From positions 558,001 to 622,000 of the forward strand of contig NZ_CP147407.1 in the NCBI RefSeq assembly GCF_037201815.1: a stretch of 64,000 nt of DNA, read 5' to 3'. Below are positions 36,146 through 45,376 of this stretch, in pieces. The notes below the pieces were generated by a model. The model had not been told where the DNA came from and made no database searches. It worked only from the letters and a program-made list of their open reading frames with translations. Position 1 is the first letter of the stretch. Every line of letters starts with the position of its first letter. Source of the DNA: Metabacillus sp. FJAT-52054 (GTDB taxonomy: Bacteria > Bacillota > Bacilli > Bacillales > Bacillaceae). The position numbers and the translations under genes were made by a program.

Positions 36146-36215
36146 AGGAGTTTCCTCATCACCCGTTCATACGGGAAAATCGGACGGGACAAGCAATTGT
36201 CCCTTTCCCTTTTTA
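36146..36215 (+). terminator. Hairpin cluster and intrinsic terminator between treP and treA
   Basis: Three hairpins in a row: GAGGA-GTT-TCCTC (36146-36158 region), CCCGT-TCAT-ACGGG (36162-36175 region) and GGGACAA-GCAA-TTGTCCC (36186-36203), the last followed by TTTCCCTTTTT. It probably lowers treA/treR expression relative to treP, or stabilises the treP message. Confidence 0.7.
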
Positions 36216-36271
36216 TAAATTGCCGGACAAACTCTTCTAATTAAAAATTACTAAATGGTGGTGCATGCAAA

Positions 36272-37960
36272 ATGAAACATCCATGGTGGAAAAAATCAAC
36301 GGTTTACCAAATTTATCCGAAAAGCTTCAATGATACGTCAGGAAACGGAACGGGCGATATTCAGGGGATTATTGAAAAATTGGATTATTTGAAGGAGCTT
36401 GGAGTGGATGTCGTTTGGCTGACCCCAATCTATTCATCTCCTCAAAAGGACAACGGCTACGATATTAGCGACTACTATCATATTCATCACGAATACGGCA
36501 CAATGGAAGATTTCGACCGCCTGCTTGCAGAAGCACATGACCGCGGTTTGAAAATCATTATGGACATCGTCGTGAACCACACTTCTACAGAGCATGAATG
36601 GTTCAAACAGGCAGCACAGTCCAAAGACAATCCGTACCGTGATTATTACATTTGGAGAGAATCAAAAAAAGATGGAAGCGCCCCAACGAACTGGGTTTCT
36701 AAATTCGGCGGATCAGCATGGCAGCTTGACCAAACCACAGGCGAAAACTATCTCCATCTGTTCGATGTGACACAGGCTGACCTTAACTGGGAAAACGAGA
36801 AACTGCGAAAAGATGTATACGATATGATGAACTTCTGGTTTGAGAAGGGGGTAGATGGCTTCCGTCTGGATGTCATCAATCTTATTTCAAAAAATCAGGA
36901 TTTCCCGGATGATGACGGCACTATTGCACCGGGAGACGGCCGCAGGTTTTATACTGACGGACCGCGCGTTCATGAATACATGCAGGAAATGAACCGCGAA
37001 GTTTTCTCCAAGTATGACGCCATGACGGTTGGAGAAATGTCATCTACAACGATCGACCACTGTATCCGCTACTCAAACGAGGAAGGCACAGAACTGAGCA
37101 TGACTTTCAACTTCCACCATCTGAAGGTTGACTATCCGAATGGAGAAAAGTGGGCCGTCGCGGACTTTGACTTTCTAAAACTAAAAGACATTCTTTCTAC
37201 ATGGCAGGTCAAAATGAACGAGGGCCGCGGCTGGAACGCGCTGTTCTGGTGCAACCATGATCAGCCGAGAATCGTCTCGCGTTACGGAAATGACGGAGAG
37301 TACCGGTTAGAATCAGCCAAGATGCTTGCCACCGTCATCCACATGATGCAGGGAACCCCGTACATTTATCAGGGTGAAGAATTCGGCATGACCAATCCGA
37401 AGTTCGAACACATCAGCCAATACCGTGACGTGGAGTCGCTGAACATGTATAAGATCCTGCAGCAGGAAGGCCGAAGCGAAGAAGAGATTCTTGAAATCCT
37501 GAAGAGTAAATCAAGAGATAATTCCCGGACTCCGGTTCAGTGGAATACGGATCAGCACTCAGGATTTACAACCGGCACCCCTTGGATCCCTGTTGCTTCG
37601 AATTATAAGGAAATCAATGCAGACGCCGCCGTAAAAGATAAGGATTCCGTATTTTATCATTACAAAAAGCTAAACCAGCTCCGCAAGGAAGTAGAAATTG
37701 TGACAGACGGAGACTATCAGCTGATCCTGGAAGATCATCCTGAAATATTCGCTTATATCCGTAATGGAGAAGGCGAAAAACTGCTGAGCGTGAACAATTT
37801 TTATGCAAAAGAAACACAATTCGAATTGCCGGCACATCTTTCTTTTGACGGCTATGATGTGGAAATATTGATCAGCAACTATGAGGACAGCCCGGAAACA
37901 GCAGAGAAAATTTCATTGCGTCCTTACGAATCCATCGTATATCATCTAACCAAACAGTAA
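36272..37960 (+). CDS. treA: Trehalose-6-phosphate hydrolase (phospho-alpha-(1,1)-glucosidase)
   Basis: 562 aa GH13 enzyme. TIM-barrel motifs: DIVVNH, GFRLDVINL (nucleophile Asp), VGEMSS (acid/base Glu) and CNHDQPR (transition-state Asp). The full-length match to TreA/TreC and the position between treP and treR fix the substrate. It splits trehalose-6-phosphate into glucose and glucose-6-phosphate in the cytoplasm. Confidence 0.96.
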   Translation: MKHPWWKKSTVYQIYPKSFNDTSGNGTGDIQGIIEKLDYLKELGVDVVWLTPIYSSPQKDNGYDISDYYHIHHEYGTMEDFDRLLAEAHDRGLKIIMDIVVNHTSTEHEWFKQAAQSKDNPYRDYYIWRESKKDGSAPTNWVSKFGGSAWQLDQTTGENYLHLFDVTQADLNWENEKLRKDVYDMMNFWFEKGVDGFRLDVINLISKNQDFPDDDGTIAPGDGRRFYTDGPRVHEYMQEMNREVFSKYDAMTVGEMSSTTIDHCIRYSNEEGTELSMTFNFHHLKVDYPNGEKWAVADFDFLKLKDILSTWQVKMNEGRGWNALFWCNHDQPRIVSRYGNDGEYRLESAKMLATVIHMMQGTPYIYQGEEFGMTNPKFEHISQYRDVESLNMYKILQQEGRSEEEILEILKSKSRDNSRTPVQWNTDQHSGFTTGTPWIPVASNYKEINADAAVKDKDSVFYHYKKLNQLRKEVEIVTDGDYQLILEDHPEIFAYIRNGEGEKLLSVNNFYAKETQFELPAHLSFDGYDVEILISNYEDSPETAEKISLRPYESIVYHLTKQ

Positions 37961-37983
37961 AATAACAGAAAATGGTGAAGAGG

Positions 37984-38703
37984 ATGGCAAAAACAAAATA
38001 TCAAGTGGTGTACCAGGAACTGCTGGAAACCATTCAAGAGGGCAGGCTAAAACCTGGAGAAGTGCTCCCCTCCGAAAACGTCCTGTCCGACAAATACGAA
38101 GCATCGCGGGAAACAATCCGCAAAGCCCTAAACCTTCTTGCCCAAAACGGCCATATTCAGAAAATAAAAGGGAAAGGTTCAGTCGTACTGGACACCCAGC
38201 GAATGAGCTTTCCCGTATCCGGCCTGGTCAGCTTTAAAGAACTATCAAAAACATTTGGCTCCCAAACTGTAACAAATGTCCATCAGCTCGCGCTTATCAA
38301 AGCCGACGACCGAGTTTCAAAGCACCTGACATGCGGAGCAGACGATGAAGTGTGGAAAATCGTCCGTTCCAGGGAGATTAAAGGTGAAAAAATCATCCTG
38401 GACAAGGACTTTCTCGACAAGCGCATCGTCCCGGCCCTAACAGAAGAAATTTGTAAAAACAGTATCTATGAACACCTGGAAGGCGAACTAGGCCTGAAAA
38501 TTGGCTACGCCGAAAAAGAAATCACCGTCGAGGAATGCACAAGCGAAGACCGTGCCTACCTTGACCTCTACGACTTCACCCACGTCGTCGTCGTGAAAAA
38601 CTATGTATACCTTGAAGACACAAGCCTATTCCAATTCACAGAATCCCGCCACCGGCTCGACAAATTCCGGTTCGTTGATTTTGCGAGGAGGGGACAGGTT
38701 TAA
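37984..38703 (+). CDS. treR: GntR/HutC-family trehalose operon repressor
   Basis: 239 aa; the ATG at 37984 is chosen over 37972 because GGTGA lies 6 nt upstream of it. N-terminal winged helix (LKPGEVLPSENVLSDKYEASRETIRKALNLLAQNGHIQKIKGKGSVV) and C-terminal UTRA ligand domain (about 95-235). In B. subtilis trehalose-6-phosphate releases TreR from its operators, here at 34570-34616. It follows treA by 23 nt. Confidence 0.94.
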   Translation: MAKTKYQVVYQELLETIQEGRLKPGEVLPSENVLSDKYEASRETIRKALNLLAQNGHIQKIKGKGSVVLDTQRMSFPVSGLVSFKELSKTFGSQTVTNVHQLALIKADDRVSKHLTCGADDEVWKIVRSREIKGEKIILDKDFLDKRIVPALTEEICKNSIYEHLEGELGLKIGYAEKEITVEECTSEDRAYLDLYDFTHVVVVKNYVYLEDTSLFQFTESRHRLDKFRFVDFARRGQV

Positions 38704-38707
38704 ACAG

Positions 38708-38738
38708 AAAAAAGCCGGCGGCAGCGCCGGCTTTTTTT
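38708..38738 (+). terminator. Terminator of the tre operon
   Basis: AAAAAGCCGGCG-GCAG-CGCCGGCTTTTTTT, near-perfect. Confidence 0.92.
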
Positions 38739-38771
38739 GGTGGGATGAATTGGGGAGGCTGCGGGATAAGC

Positions 38772-38998
38772 TGGTTTGTCAGACAAAGTTGTCATACAAG
38801 CATATGCAGAAGGAAGAAAACAGGGATTGTCAGACAAAATAGTCAGACAAGCGCGTGCAGAAGGCGGAAAAACAGGGTTTGTCAGACAAAATAGTCAGAC
38901 AAGTGCATGCGGAAGGCAGAAAAACGTGGTTTTTCAGACAAACTTGTCAGACAAAAACATGATCAGCTGCTGAAAATCACAGTTTCTTCAGACAAAAC
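38772..38998. repeat. Array B: 51-52 bp units with TTTGTCAGACAAA cores
   Basis: Four units start at about 38775, 38826, 38878 and 38930. Each holds two GTCAGACAA motifs 13 bp apart, then GTGCAGAAGGCGG and AAAAACAGGGTTT, which can be read as four 13-bp steps. The unit length shifts from 51 to 52, breaking any reading frame. It fills the convergent gap between treR and the CrtI-like gene. Confidence 0.85.
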
Positions 38999-39016
38999 CG
39001 TTCTCCCACTAGCCCC

Positions 39017-40516
39017 CTACAAATACCGTCTGCCCAACGCTCTCATGATCGACCGGTACACATGATACCCGCTCACTGACACTCCGGCTGTCCCTGCTCC
39101 TGGAAAGATGCTGTCACCGCAAACCCATAGGCCTTTTACACCTGTCCGGTGGGATAAACTATTGAATAGTGCGTGGTCGAGGGTTTGCGGGAGGCCGCCT
39201 ACCATGCCGTCCTTGCGTTTTGTGAATCGTTCCCATGCTTTTGGTGCTCCGATTTCTTCCTTTACGATGCCTTTTTCGATTAGCGGCAGGGCTTTTTTTA
39301 CGCCATCGATCATCTTGTGGCGGAGCTGCTTCTTATAGGCATCGTATTTTTCCTTTGTGTCCCACAGAGCCAAGTCAGTGTGGGTACTGACGTTCAAGGT
39401 GCGGTAGCCTTCGGGTGCGCGGAGCCGGTCTTCTTTAGAAGATAGAGAGAGGAAGAGGTGGGCTCCTTCTGCCATCTGCCCGTGCTCATCGGTTAGGACC
39501 TGCTGGAAGAGCGGGGTTCCGTCTGGTATGATGTCTTCTTTTACCGCCAAGTACAGTGTCATCGTTCCCCATTGCCGGCTTTGTGCTTTTTTCTCATAGC
39601 GGAGGCCGATTTTCTTTTTGAGTGGCTCGTCCATAAGCTCCAGCAAATTTTGCACAGGCACGGTGGAGATGAAGTGAGGGGCCGTCCATCTTCTCCCTTT
39701 CTGATCTGTCGCAAAAAACATTCCCGCTTTGTTTTGAGTAACCGACTGGATCCAGGTTCGTTTTTCTAAAATGGCGCCGGAGTTTTTCGCTGCAGTACTC
39801 AGTACATGAGCGAGCCTGTTCAATCCTCCCTCTATATAAAAAGCTCCTTCATGGTAAATCGTCAGGGCATAGGCACCCATGATGGCGGAGCAATTTGCCG
39901 AATCCGTCTGCATGGAGTCGATTAGCTGGGCATCCAGCAGGTGGACAAACCCAAATAGTTCATGGAGCCTGTGCTTTTTCAAGAGTTGTCCGACGGTTTT
40001 GTAAAAGTAGGGGAGGACGGTAACACTGCTTGGTTTAAGTGAAAACAGCAAATCGCCAATATCCCTCAATGAAGCAGGGGGCAAAACGGGAAGTGTACCG
40101 AGCAGTTTTTTGACCTCTGAACCGATTTTCCAGATTTCCTGATAAAAAGAGACAATCCGTTCTGCAGCTTCCGGGAACATGTTCCCTAATTCCTCAAGAT
40201 GGCGTGTCCGATTCTGTTTGTACTCCAGGTAGCCGGCAGGCGTGTGAATTCCCATAACGGTTTCGAGCGGCAGCGCGTACGGGAAGGAGATTCCGAGTTT
40301 TTCAAACAGACGCTGATGGATACCGCCTTGTTCAAATCCCATTCCAAGTGTTGCTCCCGCCGGGAATAGAAAGGGTCCTCTCTGAAATTTTCCGGCACAT
40401 CCTCCCCATTCGCTGGATGCTTCCGCCACGGTTACTTCAAGCCCTCTTTCGGCTAAAAAGGCGGCTGCGGTCAGACCGCTTATTCCTCCGCCTGCAATAA
40501 GTACATCACATTCCAT
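39017..40516 (-). CDS. CrtI/CrtN-type FAD-dependent desaturase-like oxidoreductase
   Basis: 499 aa from the ATG with TTGGAGG 8 nt upstream. N-terminal dinucleotide fold CDVLIAGGGISGLTAAAFLAERG, followed by WGGCAGKFQRGPFLFPAGAT; C-terminal flavin motif GLWVCGDSIFPGAGTAGVSVSGYHVYR, as in phytoene desaturases, carotenoid isomerases and retinol saturases. No other carotenoid genes are in the window, so the substrate is unknown. Its stop codon lies only about 20 nt from array B. Confidence 0.82.
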   Translation of the reverse strand: MECDVLIAGGGISGLTAAAFLAERGLEVTVAEASSEWGGCAGKFQRGPFLFPAGATLGMGFEQGGIHQRLFEKLGISFPYALPLETVMGIHTPAGYLEYKQNRTRHLEELGNMFPEAAERIVSFYQEIWKIGSEVKKLLGTLPVLPPASLRDIGDLLFSLKPSSVTVLPYFYKTVGQLLKKHRLHELFGFVHLLDAQLIDSMQTDSANCSAIMGAYALTIYHEGAFYIEGGLNRLAHVLSTAAKNSGAILEKRTWIQSVTQNKAGMFFATDQKGRRWTAPHFISTVPVQNLLELMDEPLKKKIGLRYEKKAQSRQWGTMTLYLAVKEDIIPDGTPLFQQVLTDEHGQMAEGAHLFLSLSSKEDRLRAPEGYRTLNVSTHTDLALWDTKEKYDAYKKQLRHKMIDGVKKALPLIEKGIVKEEIGAPKAWERFTKRKDGMVGGLPQTLDHALFNSLSHRTGVKGLWVCGDSIFPGAGTAGVSVSGYHVYRSIMRALGRRYL

Positions 40517-40697
40517 AATTTCTGCCTCCAACCCGTCAATATACTTGCATTTTAGGGGGCTTTTTCTTATTAATCCACTTTCTGCTCTTTTGGAATTTAT
40601 CAAAAATTAATAAAGACTCACATTTGGATGAACAATCCTCACATATAATTCTGTTGGTTAATAAGATATAAAAATTGTGTGAAAAGAGGGTGGGGGC

Positions 40698-41636
40698 ATG
40701 GTGTGGTTTGCTGTTGCATCAGCTTTTTTCGTCCTTTGCTTAGCCGCGGTATCGATTCCGCTTTATTTTAGCAACCTTATCATTTTCCCCCGAAAAGTGG
40801 AATATCACGAAACTTTTGCAATGGGTGTTAAAAGCGGAGAAATTAATGCGGTTCACTTTGAACAGATTGAGAAGGAAGAGCTGTTTATCGATTCAAAGCA
40901 TGGCTATCAAATCCACGGGATGTTTTTTTCGGTTGAAAATAGCAAAAAGGCCGTGATTATTGCCCATGGCATCACCTGGTCGCTGTTTGGCAGCTTCAAA
41001 TATGTCGAGATGTTTCATAAACGCGGGTATCACGTGCTTTTATGTGATCACCGCTATCATGGTCTGAGCGGCGGAAATCATACGTCATTCGGCTTTTTTG
41101 AGAAGGATGATCTGTGTGCATGGGTGGACCATCTATTTGAAAAGCTCGGGAGCCATGCCTTCATCGGACTGCTTGGCGAATCGCTTGGCGCTGCCTCTTC
41201 GCTGCAATATATAAAAGAGGACAGCCGGGTGGGGTTCTGTATTGCGGATTGTCCGTTCAGTGATTTGACTGCGCTTATGCGGCTCCGGCTTGCTCTGGAT
41301 TTCAAAATCCGTTTTTCTCCGCTCATTCTTTTAACGAGTTTTGTCACAAAGATCCGGTATGGCTGGGGATTCCGCGAGATTTCACCGATTCGTGAGCTAG
41401 AGCAGGTAGAGACGCCGATCCTCTTCATTCATGGCAAGGAAGACCGGTTCATCCCGCTTCAAATGTCGCTTGATCTTTTCAGGAAAAAAAAGAAGGGGAA
41501 AAAGCACCTGTATCTGGTTCCAAAAGCCGGCCATGCCCAAGCCTTTTTGACGGACAGGAAAAAGTACGAGGAACGGGTTTTTCATTTTCTAAAAGAAATT
41601 GAAATCTTGCATGTAAAAAGGGATCCGGCTCAATAA
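40698..41636 (+). CDS. Membrane-anchored alpha/beta hydrolase
   Basis: 312 aa. One N-terminal helix (about 1-25) then an alpha/beta hydrolase fold: oxyanion HGITWS, nucleophile elbow GLLGESLGAASS, acid GKEDRFIP and catalytic His in PKAGHAQAF. It resembles the YqkD-type cytoplasm-facing or anchored hydrolases of Bacilli. Substrate unknown. Divergent from the CrtI-like gene. Confidence 0.85.
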   Translation: MVWFAVASAFFVLCLAAVSIPLYFSNLIIFPRKVEYHETFAMGVKSGEINAVHFEQIEKEELFIDSKHGYQIHGMFFSVENSKKAVIIAHGITWSLFGSFKYVEMFHKRGYHVLLCDHRYHGLSGGNHTSFGFFEKDDLCAWVDHLFEKLGSHAFIGLLGESLGAASSLQYIKEDSRVGFCIADCPFSDLTALMRLRLALDFKIRFSPLILLTSFVTKIRYGWGFREISPIRELEQVETPILFIHGKEDRFIPLQMSLDLFRKKKKGKKHLYLVPKAGHAQAFLTDRKKYEERVFHFLKEIEILHVKRDPAQ

Positions 41637-41673
41637 TTTTCAAGAGGACAGAATTGTAAGCGTATACAAACTG

Positions 41674-41728
41674 ACCTCGTTTGAGTAGAGTTTTACTATA
41701 CCTATTCAGACGAGGAGATTTTTTTTAT
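41674..41728 (+). terminator. Terminator of the hydrolase gene
   Basis: Long imperfect stem (CTCGTTTGAGTAG/CTATTCAGACGAG) followed by TTTTTTTT. Confidence 0.85.
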
Positions 41729-41941
41729 AATGTGATTTAGTCGATGCGAAGATGTTCCGGAAATCTGATCCGTTCTCGTGTAACGGCCTTCACCACTTGC
41801 CGGGACGAGCTCATTTTCATGGAACAGGAACAACCAATCTACCTTTCCGTCTACTGCACCGGAGGCATTCTTAACGAAGTTGGTACAAGCCTTCTGCCCT
41901 GCCAGTTTTCTACCATTCCATGCCTGATGGCACATCAACAT

Positions 41942-41966
41942 GTTTGTTTGCAGATGAAAAGGGTAC
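41942..41966 (+). promoter_or_regulatory. sigma-B-type promoter of yfkM
   Basis: GTTTGT, 13 bp, GGGTAC matches the sigma-B consensus GTTTAA-N12-15-GGGTAT. It is 48 nt upstream of yfkM, a known general stress gene in B. subtilis. Confidence 0.7.
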
Positions 41967-42014
41967 GTTTACTATAGAGCAAGAAAAACAATGAAACTTT
42001 GGAGGTTTTTATCA

Positions 42015-42530
42015 ATGGGTAAAAAAGTTGCTGTATTATTGACAAATGATTTTGAAGATGTAGAGTACACAGATCCTGCGAAAGCCTTTAAAGAGGCTGG
42101 ACACGAATTAACCGTTATCGAGATGGAAAAAGGAAAAACGCTAAAAGGCAAACAGGGGGAAGCGACTGTTACATCCGATGCATCCATCGATGATGTGAAG
42201 CCTGAAGACTTTGATGCGTTATTGCTGCCGGGAGGATTCTCTCCGGATCAGCTTCGTGCGGATGACCGTTTCGTTCAATTCTCCAAATCATTTATGGATG
42301 ATAAAAAACCGGTCTTTGCGATTTGCCACGGACCGCAGCTGCTGATTACAGCAAAGGCACTGGAAGGCCGCGATGCAACAGGCTTTAAATCCATTCGTGT
42401 GGATATGGAGTATGCGGGAGTGAACTTCCATGACAAGGAAGTAGTCGTGTGCGGCAATCAATTAGTAACAAGCCGTACGCCTGATGACCTGCCGGCATTT
42501 AATCGCGAGGCATTGAATCTTTTAAAATAA
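42015..42530 (+). CDS. yfkM: General stress protein 18, DJ-1/PfpI family
   Basis: 171 aa from the ATG preceded by TTTGGAGG. DJ-1/PfpI fold with the reactive-cysteine elbow PVFAICHGPQLLI and the acidic residue in NDFEDVEYTDP. Members act as deglycases, proteases or chaperones; the exact activity is debated. The sigma-B-type promoter supports a stress role. Confidence 0.92.
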   Translation: MGKKVAVLLTNDFEDVEYTDPAKAFKEAGHELTVIEMEKGKTLKGKQGEATVTSDASIDDVKPEDFDALLLPGGFSPDQLRADDRFVQFSKSFMDDKKPVFAICHGPQLLITAKALEGRDATGFKSIRVDMEYAGVNFHDKEVVVCGNQLVTSRTPDDLPAFNREALNLLK

Positions 42531-42535
42531 CATAG

Positions 42536-42576
42536 AAAAAAAGGCTTCCCGTAATGAAACGGGAAGCCTATTTTTG
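42536..42576. terminator. Bidirectional terminator
   Basis: AGGCTTCCCGT/ACGGGAAGCCT stem between convergent yfkM and a small membrane-protein gene, A-run left and TTTTTG right. Confidence 0.88.
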
Positions 42577-42735
42577 TACATCCTTTTCTTTATCATCCGT
42601 CTCATCATCAAGTGGGTCAATATGCTCGGAATCTTCAGGACGGATGCCGGTTTTCAGGGCAAAAAAGATAAAGAAAATAGCGGCTATGAGAAACAAAAAC
42701 AGGGCAGCTGTAAGAAGCCACCAGCTTGTAATCAT
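42568..42735 (-). CDS. Small single-helix membrane protein
   Basis: 55 aa from the ATG after AAAGGGGG. One strongly hydrophobic helix (about 3-27, WWLLTAALFLFLIAAIFFIFFAL) and an acidic cytoplasmic tail (EDSEHIDPLDDETDDKEKD). It lies 58 nt downstream of the yfkK-like gene on the same strand. B. subtilis yfkL occupies this position but is a larger transporter, so it is not a match. Confidence 0.65.
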   Translation of the reverse strand: MITSWWLLTAALFLFLIAAIFFIFFALKTGIRPEDSEHIDPLDDETDDKEKDVQK

Positions 42736-42793
42736 CACCAATTCCCCCTTTGCCCTACTTATATGCAGGAAAAGGGTAGCTGATGCCAAAAGC

Positions 42794-43015
42794 CTATTTT
42801 TTCAGCTTGCCAAGCTCCTCGGTAATCGACTGCATTTCGCTTGGGCTGAAGTTGTCTTTTTTCATTACATATTCATACAGCTCTTTCAATTCTTCGTACA
42901 TTTCCCCGTCAAAGTGATCAGGTTTGATTGCGCCAATGTTAATCATTCGCAGCTTTGTTGTGATCTGGTCGATCATATATTGTACATTTTCGGTTGATTT
43001 TTCAGTTAAATTCAA
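42794..43015 (-). CDS. yfkK: DUF1128 protein (YfkK)
   Basis: 73 aa starting at TTG (43015) with AAAGGAAG upstream; the longer frame would add non-conserved residues. NLTEKSTENVQYMIDQITTKLRMIN...KPDHFDGEMYEELKELYEYVMKKDNFSPSEM is the DUF1128 consensus. Small, helical, cytoplasmic protein of unknown function. Neighbour of yfkJ as in B. subtilis. Confidence 0.88.
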   Translation of the reverse strand: MNLTEKSTENVQYMIDQITTKLRMINIGAIKPDHFDGEMYEELKELYEYVMKKDNFSPSEMQSITEELGKLKK

Positions 43016-43127
43016 AGGTCTCTTCCTTTCGGGTACGGAGTTTTTCTTATTGTACCATGTGAGAAGGAAAAAGGAGATGGCTTGTCTAAATTTTAAAGAA
43101 GAGCTTATTATCGCGAGGAGAATGATA

Positions 43128-43568
43128 ATGAAGATATTAAAAGCCTCCATAAAAGATGCAGGCACAATAGCCCCCCTTTTCAACGCTTACCGGATATTCT
43201 ACAGCCAGCCCTCCGATTTGGAAGGTGCGGCACAATTTCTAAAAGACCGGCTTGAAAAAGAGGAGTCCGTCATCTTTATTGCGGAAGATGAATATGGTGC
43301 TGCAGGCTTCGTCCAGCTGTACCCCTCCTTCACTTCTGTAGGAATGCAAAGGATTTGGATATTAAATGATTTGTTTGTGGTGGAGCATGCCCGCGGCAAG
43401 GGAGTGGGGCAGAAGCTGATTGATCAGGCTGTCGAGCTGTGCCGTGAGACAGGAGCCAAGGCACTGAACCTTGAGACCTCTATAACAAATAAGGGTGCAC
43501 AAAGGCTGTATGAAATAAATTCTTTCGTTAAAACAGAAGATTGTTTTTTCTATTCGCTAAGGATTTAA
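43128..43568 (+). CDS. GNAT family N-acetyltransferase
   Basis: 146 aa from the second ATG after CGAGGAG. GNAT fold with the acetyl-CoA loop VVEHARGKGVGQKLI (R-x-x-G-x-G/A pattern) and terminal NKGAQRLYEINSF. It is divergent from yfkK and precedes yfkJ by 75 nt. Substrate unknown. Confidence 0.88.
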   Translation: MKILKASIKDAGTIAPLFNAYRIFYSQPSDLEGAAQFLKDRLEKEESVIFIAEDEYGAAGFVQLYPSFTSVGMQRIWILNDLFVVEHARGKGVGQKLIDQAVELCRETGAKALNLETSITNKGAQRLYEINSFVKTEDCFFYSLRI

Positions 43569-43643
43569 CAGTAAAATTGGATTCTTTCCAAAAGTTGAGG
43601 TAAAGTTTTGAGTAGCGAAATACTTTGTAAAGGAGGCTGCTCA

Positions 43644-44117
43644 TTGATACATGTTCTGTTTGTTTGCCTCGGAAACATTTGCCGTTCGCCAATGGCGGAG
43701 GCTGTGTTCAGAGGGCTGGTAAAAGAAGAAGGATTGGAAAGCAGAATATCGGTGGACTCAGCCGGTACAGGAGACTGGCATATCGGGAAGGCGCCGCACG
43801 AAGGGACACAGGACATCCTGACACGGAATGCCATTTCATTTGAGGGAATGGCAGCAAGACAAGTGGTGAAAGAGGATTTATCCAACTTTGATTACATCGT
43901 CTGTATGGATGCCGAAAACCTGGGAAATGTTCGCAGAATGGCGGGATATGATCAAACCGGACATATTGGTCGTTTGCTTGATTATGTAGAGGATGCAGAA
44001 GTGCTGGATGTACCTGATCCTTATTTTACTGGGAATTTTGAAGAGGTATACGGCCTTGTCAGAAAAGGCTGCAGGGGATTGCTTGAAGAAATCAAGGTGA
44101 ACGAGAAACTTTCATAA
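43644..44117 (+). CDS. yfkJ: Low-molecular-weight protein tyrosine phosphatase (YfkJ)
   Basis: 157 aa starting at TTG, with AAAGGAGG 7 nt upstream. The P-loop CLGNICRS (C-x5-R) gives the catalytic Cys and Arg, and the acid Asp is in VPDPYFTG near residue 125. It dephosphorylates phosphotyrosine proteins; the YwlE relative acts on phosphoarginine. First gene of yfkJ-yfkI-yfkH. Confidence 0.93.
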   Translation: MIHVLFVCLGNICRSPMAEAVFRGLVKEEGLESRISVDSAGTGDWHIGKAPHEGTQDILTRNAISFEGMAARQVVKEDLSNFDYIVCMDAENLGNVRRMAGYDQTGHIGRLLDYVEDAEVLDVPDPYFTGNFEEVYGLVRKGCRGLLEEIKVNEKLS

Positions 44118-44136
44118 TAGAAAAGGGGCATGCTAA

Positions 44137-44466
44137 ATGGGAGAGAAGAATATACTTTTGCGTAACGTATGTATTGGGGCGGCTGCCGGTTTTGTGCTAT
44201 CGATGTTTCACAAACCGACAAGGGAAGCCGTAATTGAAGAGGCGAGAGAGCTTGGTGAAAAGGCAAGCTATTACTATCATAACCCTTCCCTTTTATCTGA
44301 AGATTTGAAATCAAAATTAAACGATGCAAAAGATATGGTTCAAAGTGTTAGTGAGGATTTGCGTTTTGTGAATGAAAAAGTAAATGAATTGAAAGAAACC
44401 ACTCCTGTTGTGATTGAAGCCATTAAGGATGCAAAGGAGCGGATTCTTTCAAGTAAATCAGACTAA
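44137..44466 (+). CDS. yfkI: YfkI-like membrane-associated protein
   Basis: 109 aa; AAAAGGGG before the ATG. An N-terminal hydrophobic stretch (LLRNVCIGAAAGFVLSMF) followed by a long amphipathic helical region (about 30-105) resembles YtxH-type stress proteins. Lies 19 nt after yfkJ and 15 nt before yfkH, the B. subtilis yfkJIH order. Function unknown. Confidence 0.75.
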   Translation: MGEKNILLRNVCIGAAAGFVLSMFHKPTREAVIEEARELGEKASYYYHNPSLLSEDLKSKLNDAKDMVQSVSEDLRFVNEKVNELKETTPVVIEAIKDAKERILSSKSD

Positions 44467-44481
44467 AAGCAGGTGATTTAT

Positions 44482-45309
44482 GTGAGAAGCAGAAAAAATC
44501 CTACGATCATCACTGAACTCATCAGAAGATTCTCAAGAGACGAGGTGGCCGGACTGTCCGCAGAGCTGGCCTATTTTTTTCTGCTATCCCTATTTCCCTT
44601 CATGATCGCCTTGATTACACTAATTGCGTTTATTCCGTTGTCTGTAGAGGACTTGCTGAAATTTATCCGGCAGTTCGCCCCAGCTGACACCATTTTAGTG
44701 ATGGAAAGCGCCTTGTATCAGCTTTTGAACCAGGAAAGCGGACTGCTGTTTACGTTTGGTATACTGGCTGCCGTCTGGTCAGCCTCTAATGGAATTGATT
44801 CCATCATGAGGGCATTCAATCGGGCTTTTGACGTCAGAGAAAACCGGTCGTACTTAAAATCAAGAGCCATTGCGATTCTGCTTGCTGTTGTTATGATGGC
44901 GGTCATTGTCATTGCTTTGCTTTTTCCTGTTTTTGGACAAGAAATCGGCTTATTTATATTTAAAGCATTTGGAATACCCGGGCTGTTTTTTACCGTTTGG
45001 AATATCATTCGCTGGGCTGTAAGTGCCATCATCATCTTTTTCATCTTTATCCTTCTTCATAAGCTCGCTCCGAACAAAAAAATGATGTGGAGACAGGCGT
45101 TTCCGGGTGCTATATTTTCAACAGTGGGGTGGATTGGCGTTTCCTATTTGTTCTCCAATTATGTGAGCAACTTCGGCAATTACAGTGCGACATACGGGAG
45201 CATTGGCGGCATTATCGTTTTCATGATCTGGTTTTACTTAACCGGCATGATCATCATTATGAGCGGCGAATTGAATGCCATTTTGGTAAATAGAGACGGG
45301 AATAGGTGA
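44482..45309 (+). CDS. yfkH: YihY/BrkB family membrane protein (YfkH)
   Basis: 275 aa from the GTG at 44482 (AGGTG 6 nt upstream), the length I recall for YfkH. Six to seven helices with the family signature AELAYFFLLSLFPFMIAL at the start and WSASNGIDSIMRAFNRAF in the middle. Once thought to be RNase BN; now an inner-membrane protein of unknown function. Confidence 0.9.
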   Translation: MRSRKNPTIITELIRRFSRDEVAGLSAELAYFFLLSLFPFMIALITLIAFIPLSVEDLLKFIRQFAPADTILVMESALYQLLNQESGLLFTFGILAAVWSASNGIDSIMRAFNRAFDVRENRSYLKSRAIAILLAVVMMAVIVIALLFPVFGQEIGLFIFKAFGIPGLFFTVWNIIRWAVSAIIIFFIFILLHKLAPNKKMMWRQAFPGAIFSTVGWIGVSYLFSNYVSNFGNYSATYGSIGGIIVFMIWFYLTGMIIIMSGELNAILVNRDGNR

Positions 45310-45376
45310 AGCTTGACATGGCAGACTATTAAAGAAGCAACCATGCTTCTTCAACCATGCACAGGAGGGATTCACA

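Noticed and set aside
41702..41941. 79-codon reverse frame upstream of yfkM
   Set aside because: Ends within the terminator hairpin of the preceding gene and lacks a ribosome site; sequence not recognised. Kept out, though not fully excluded.
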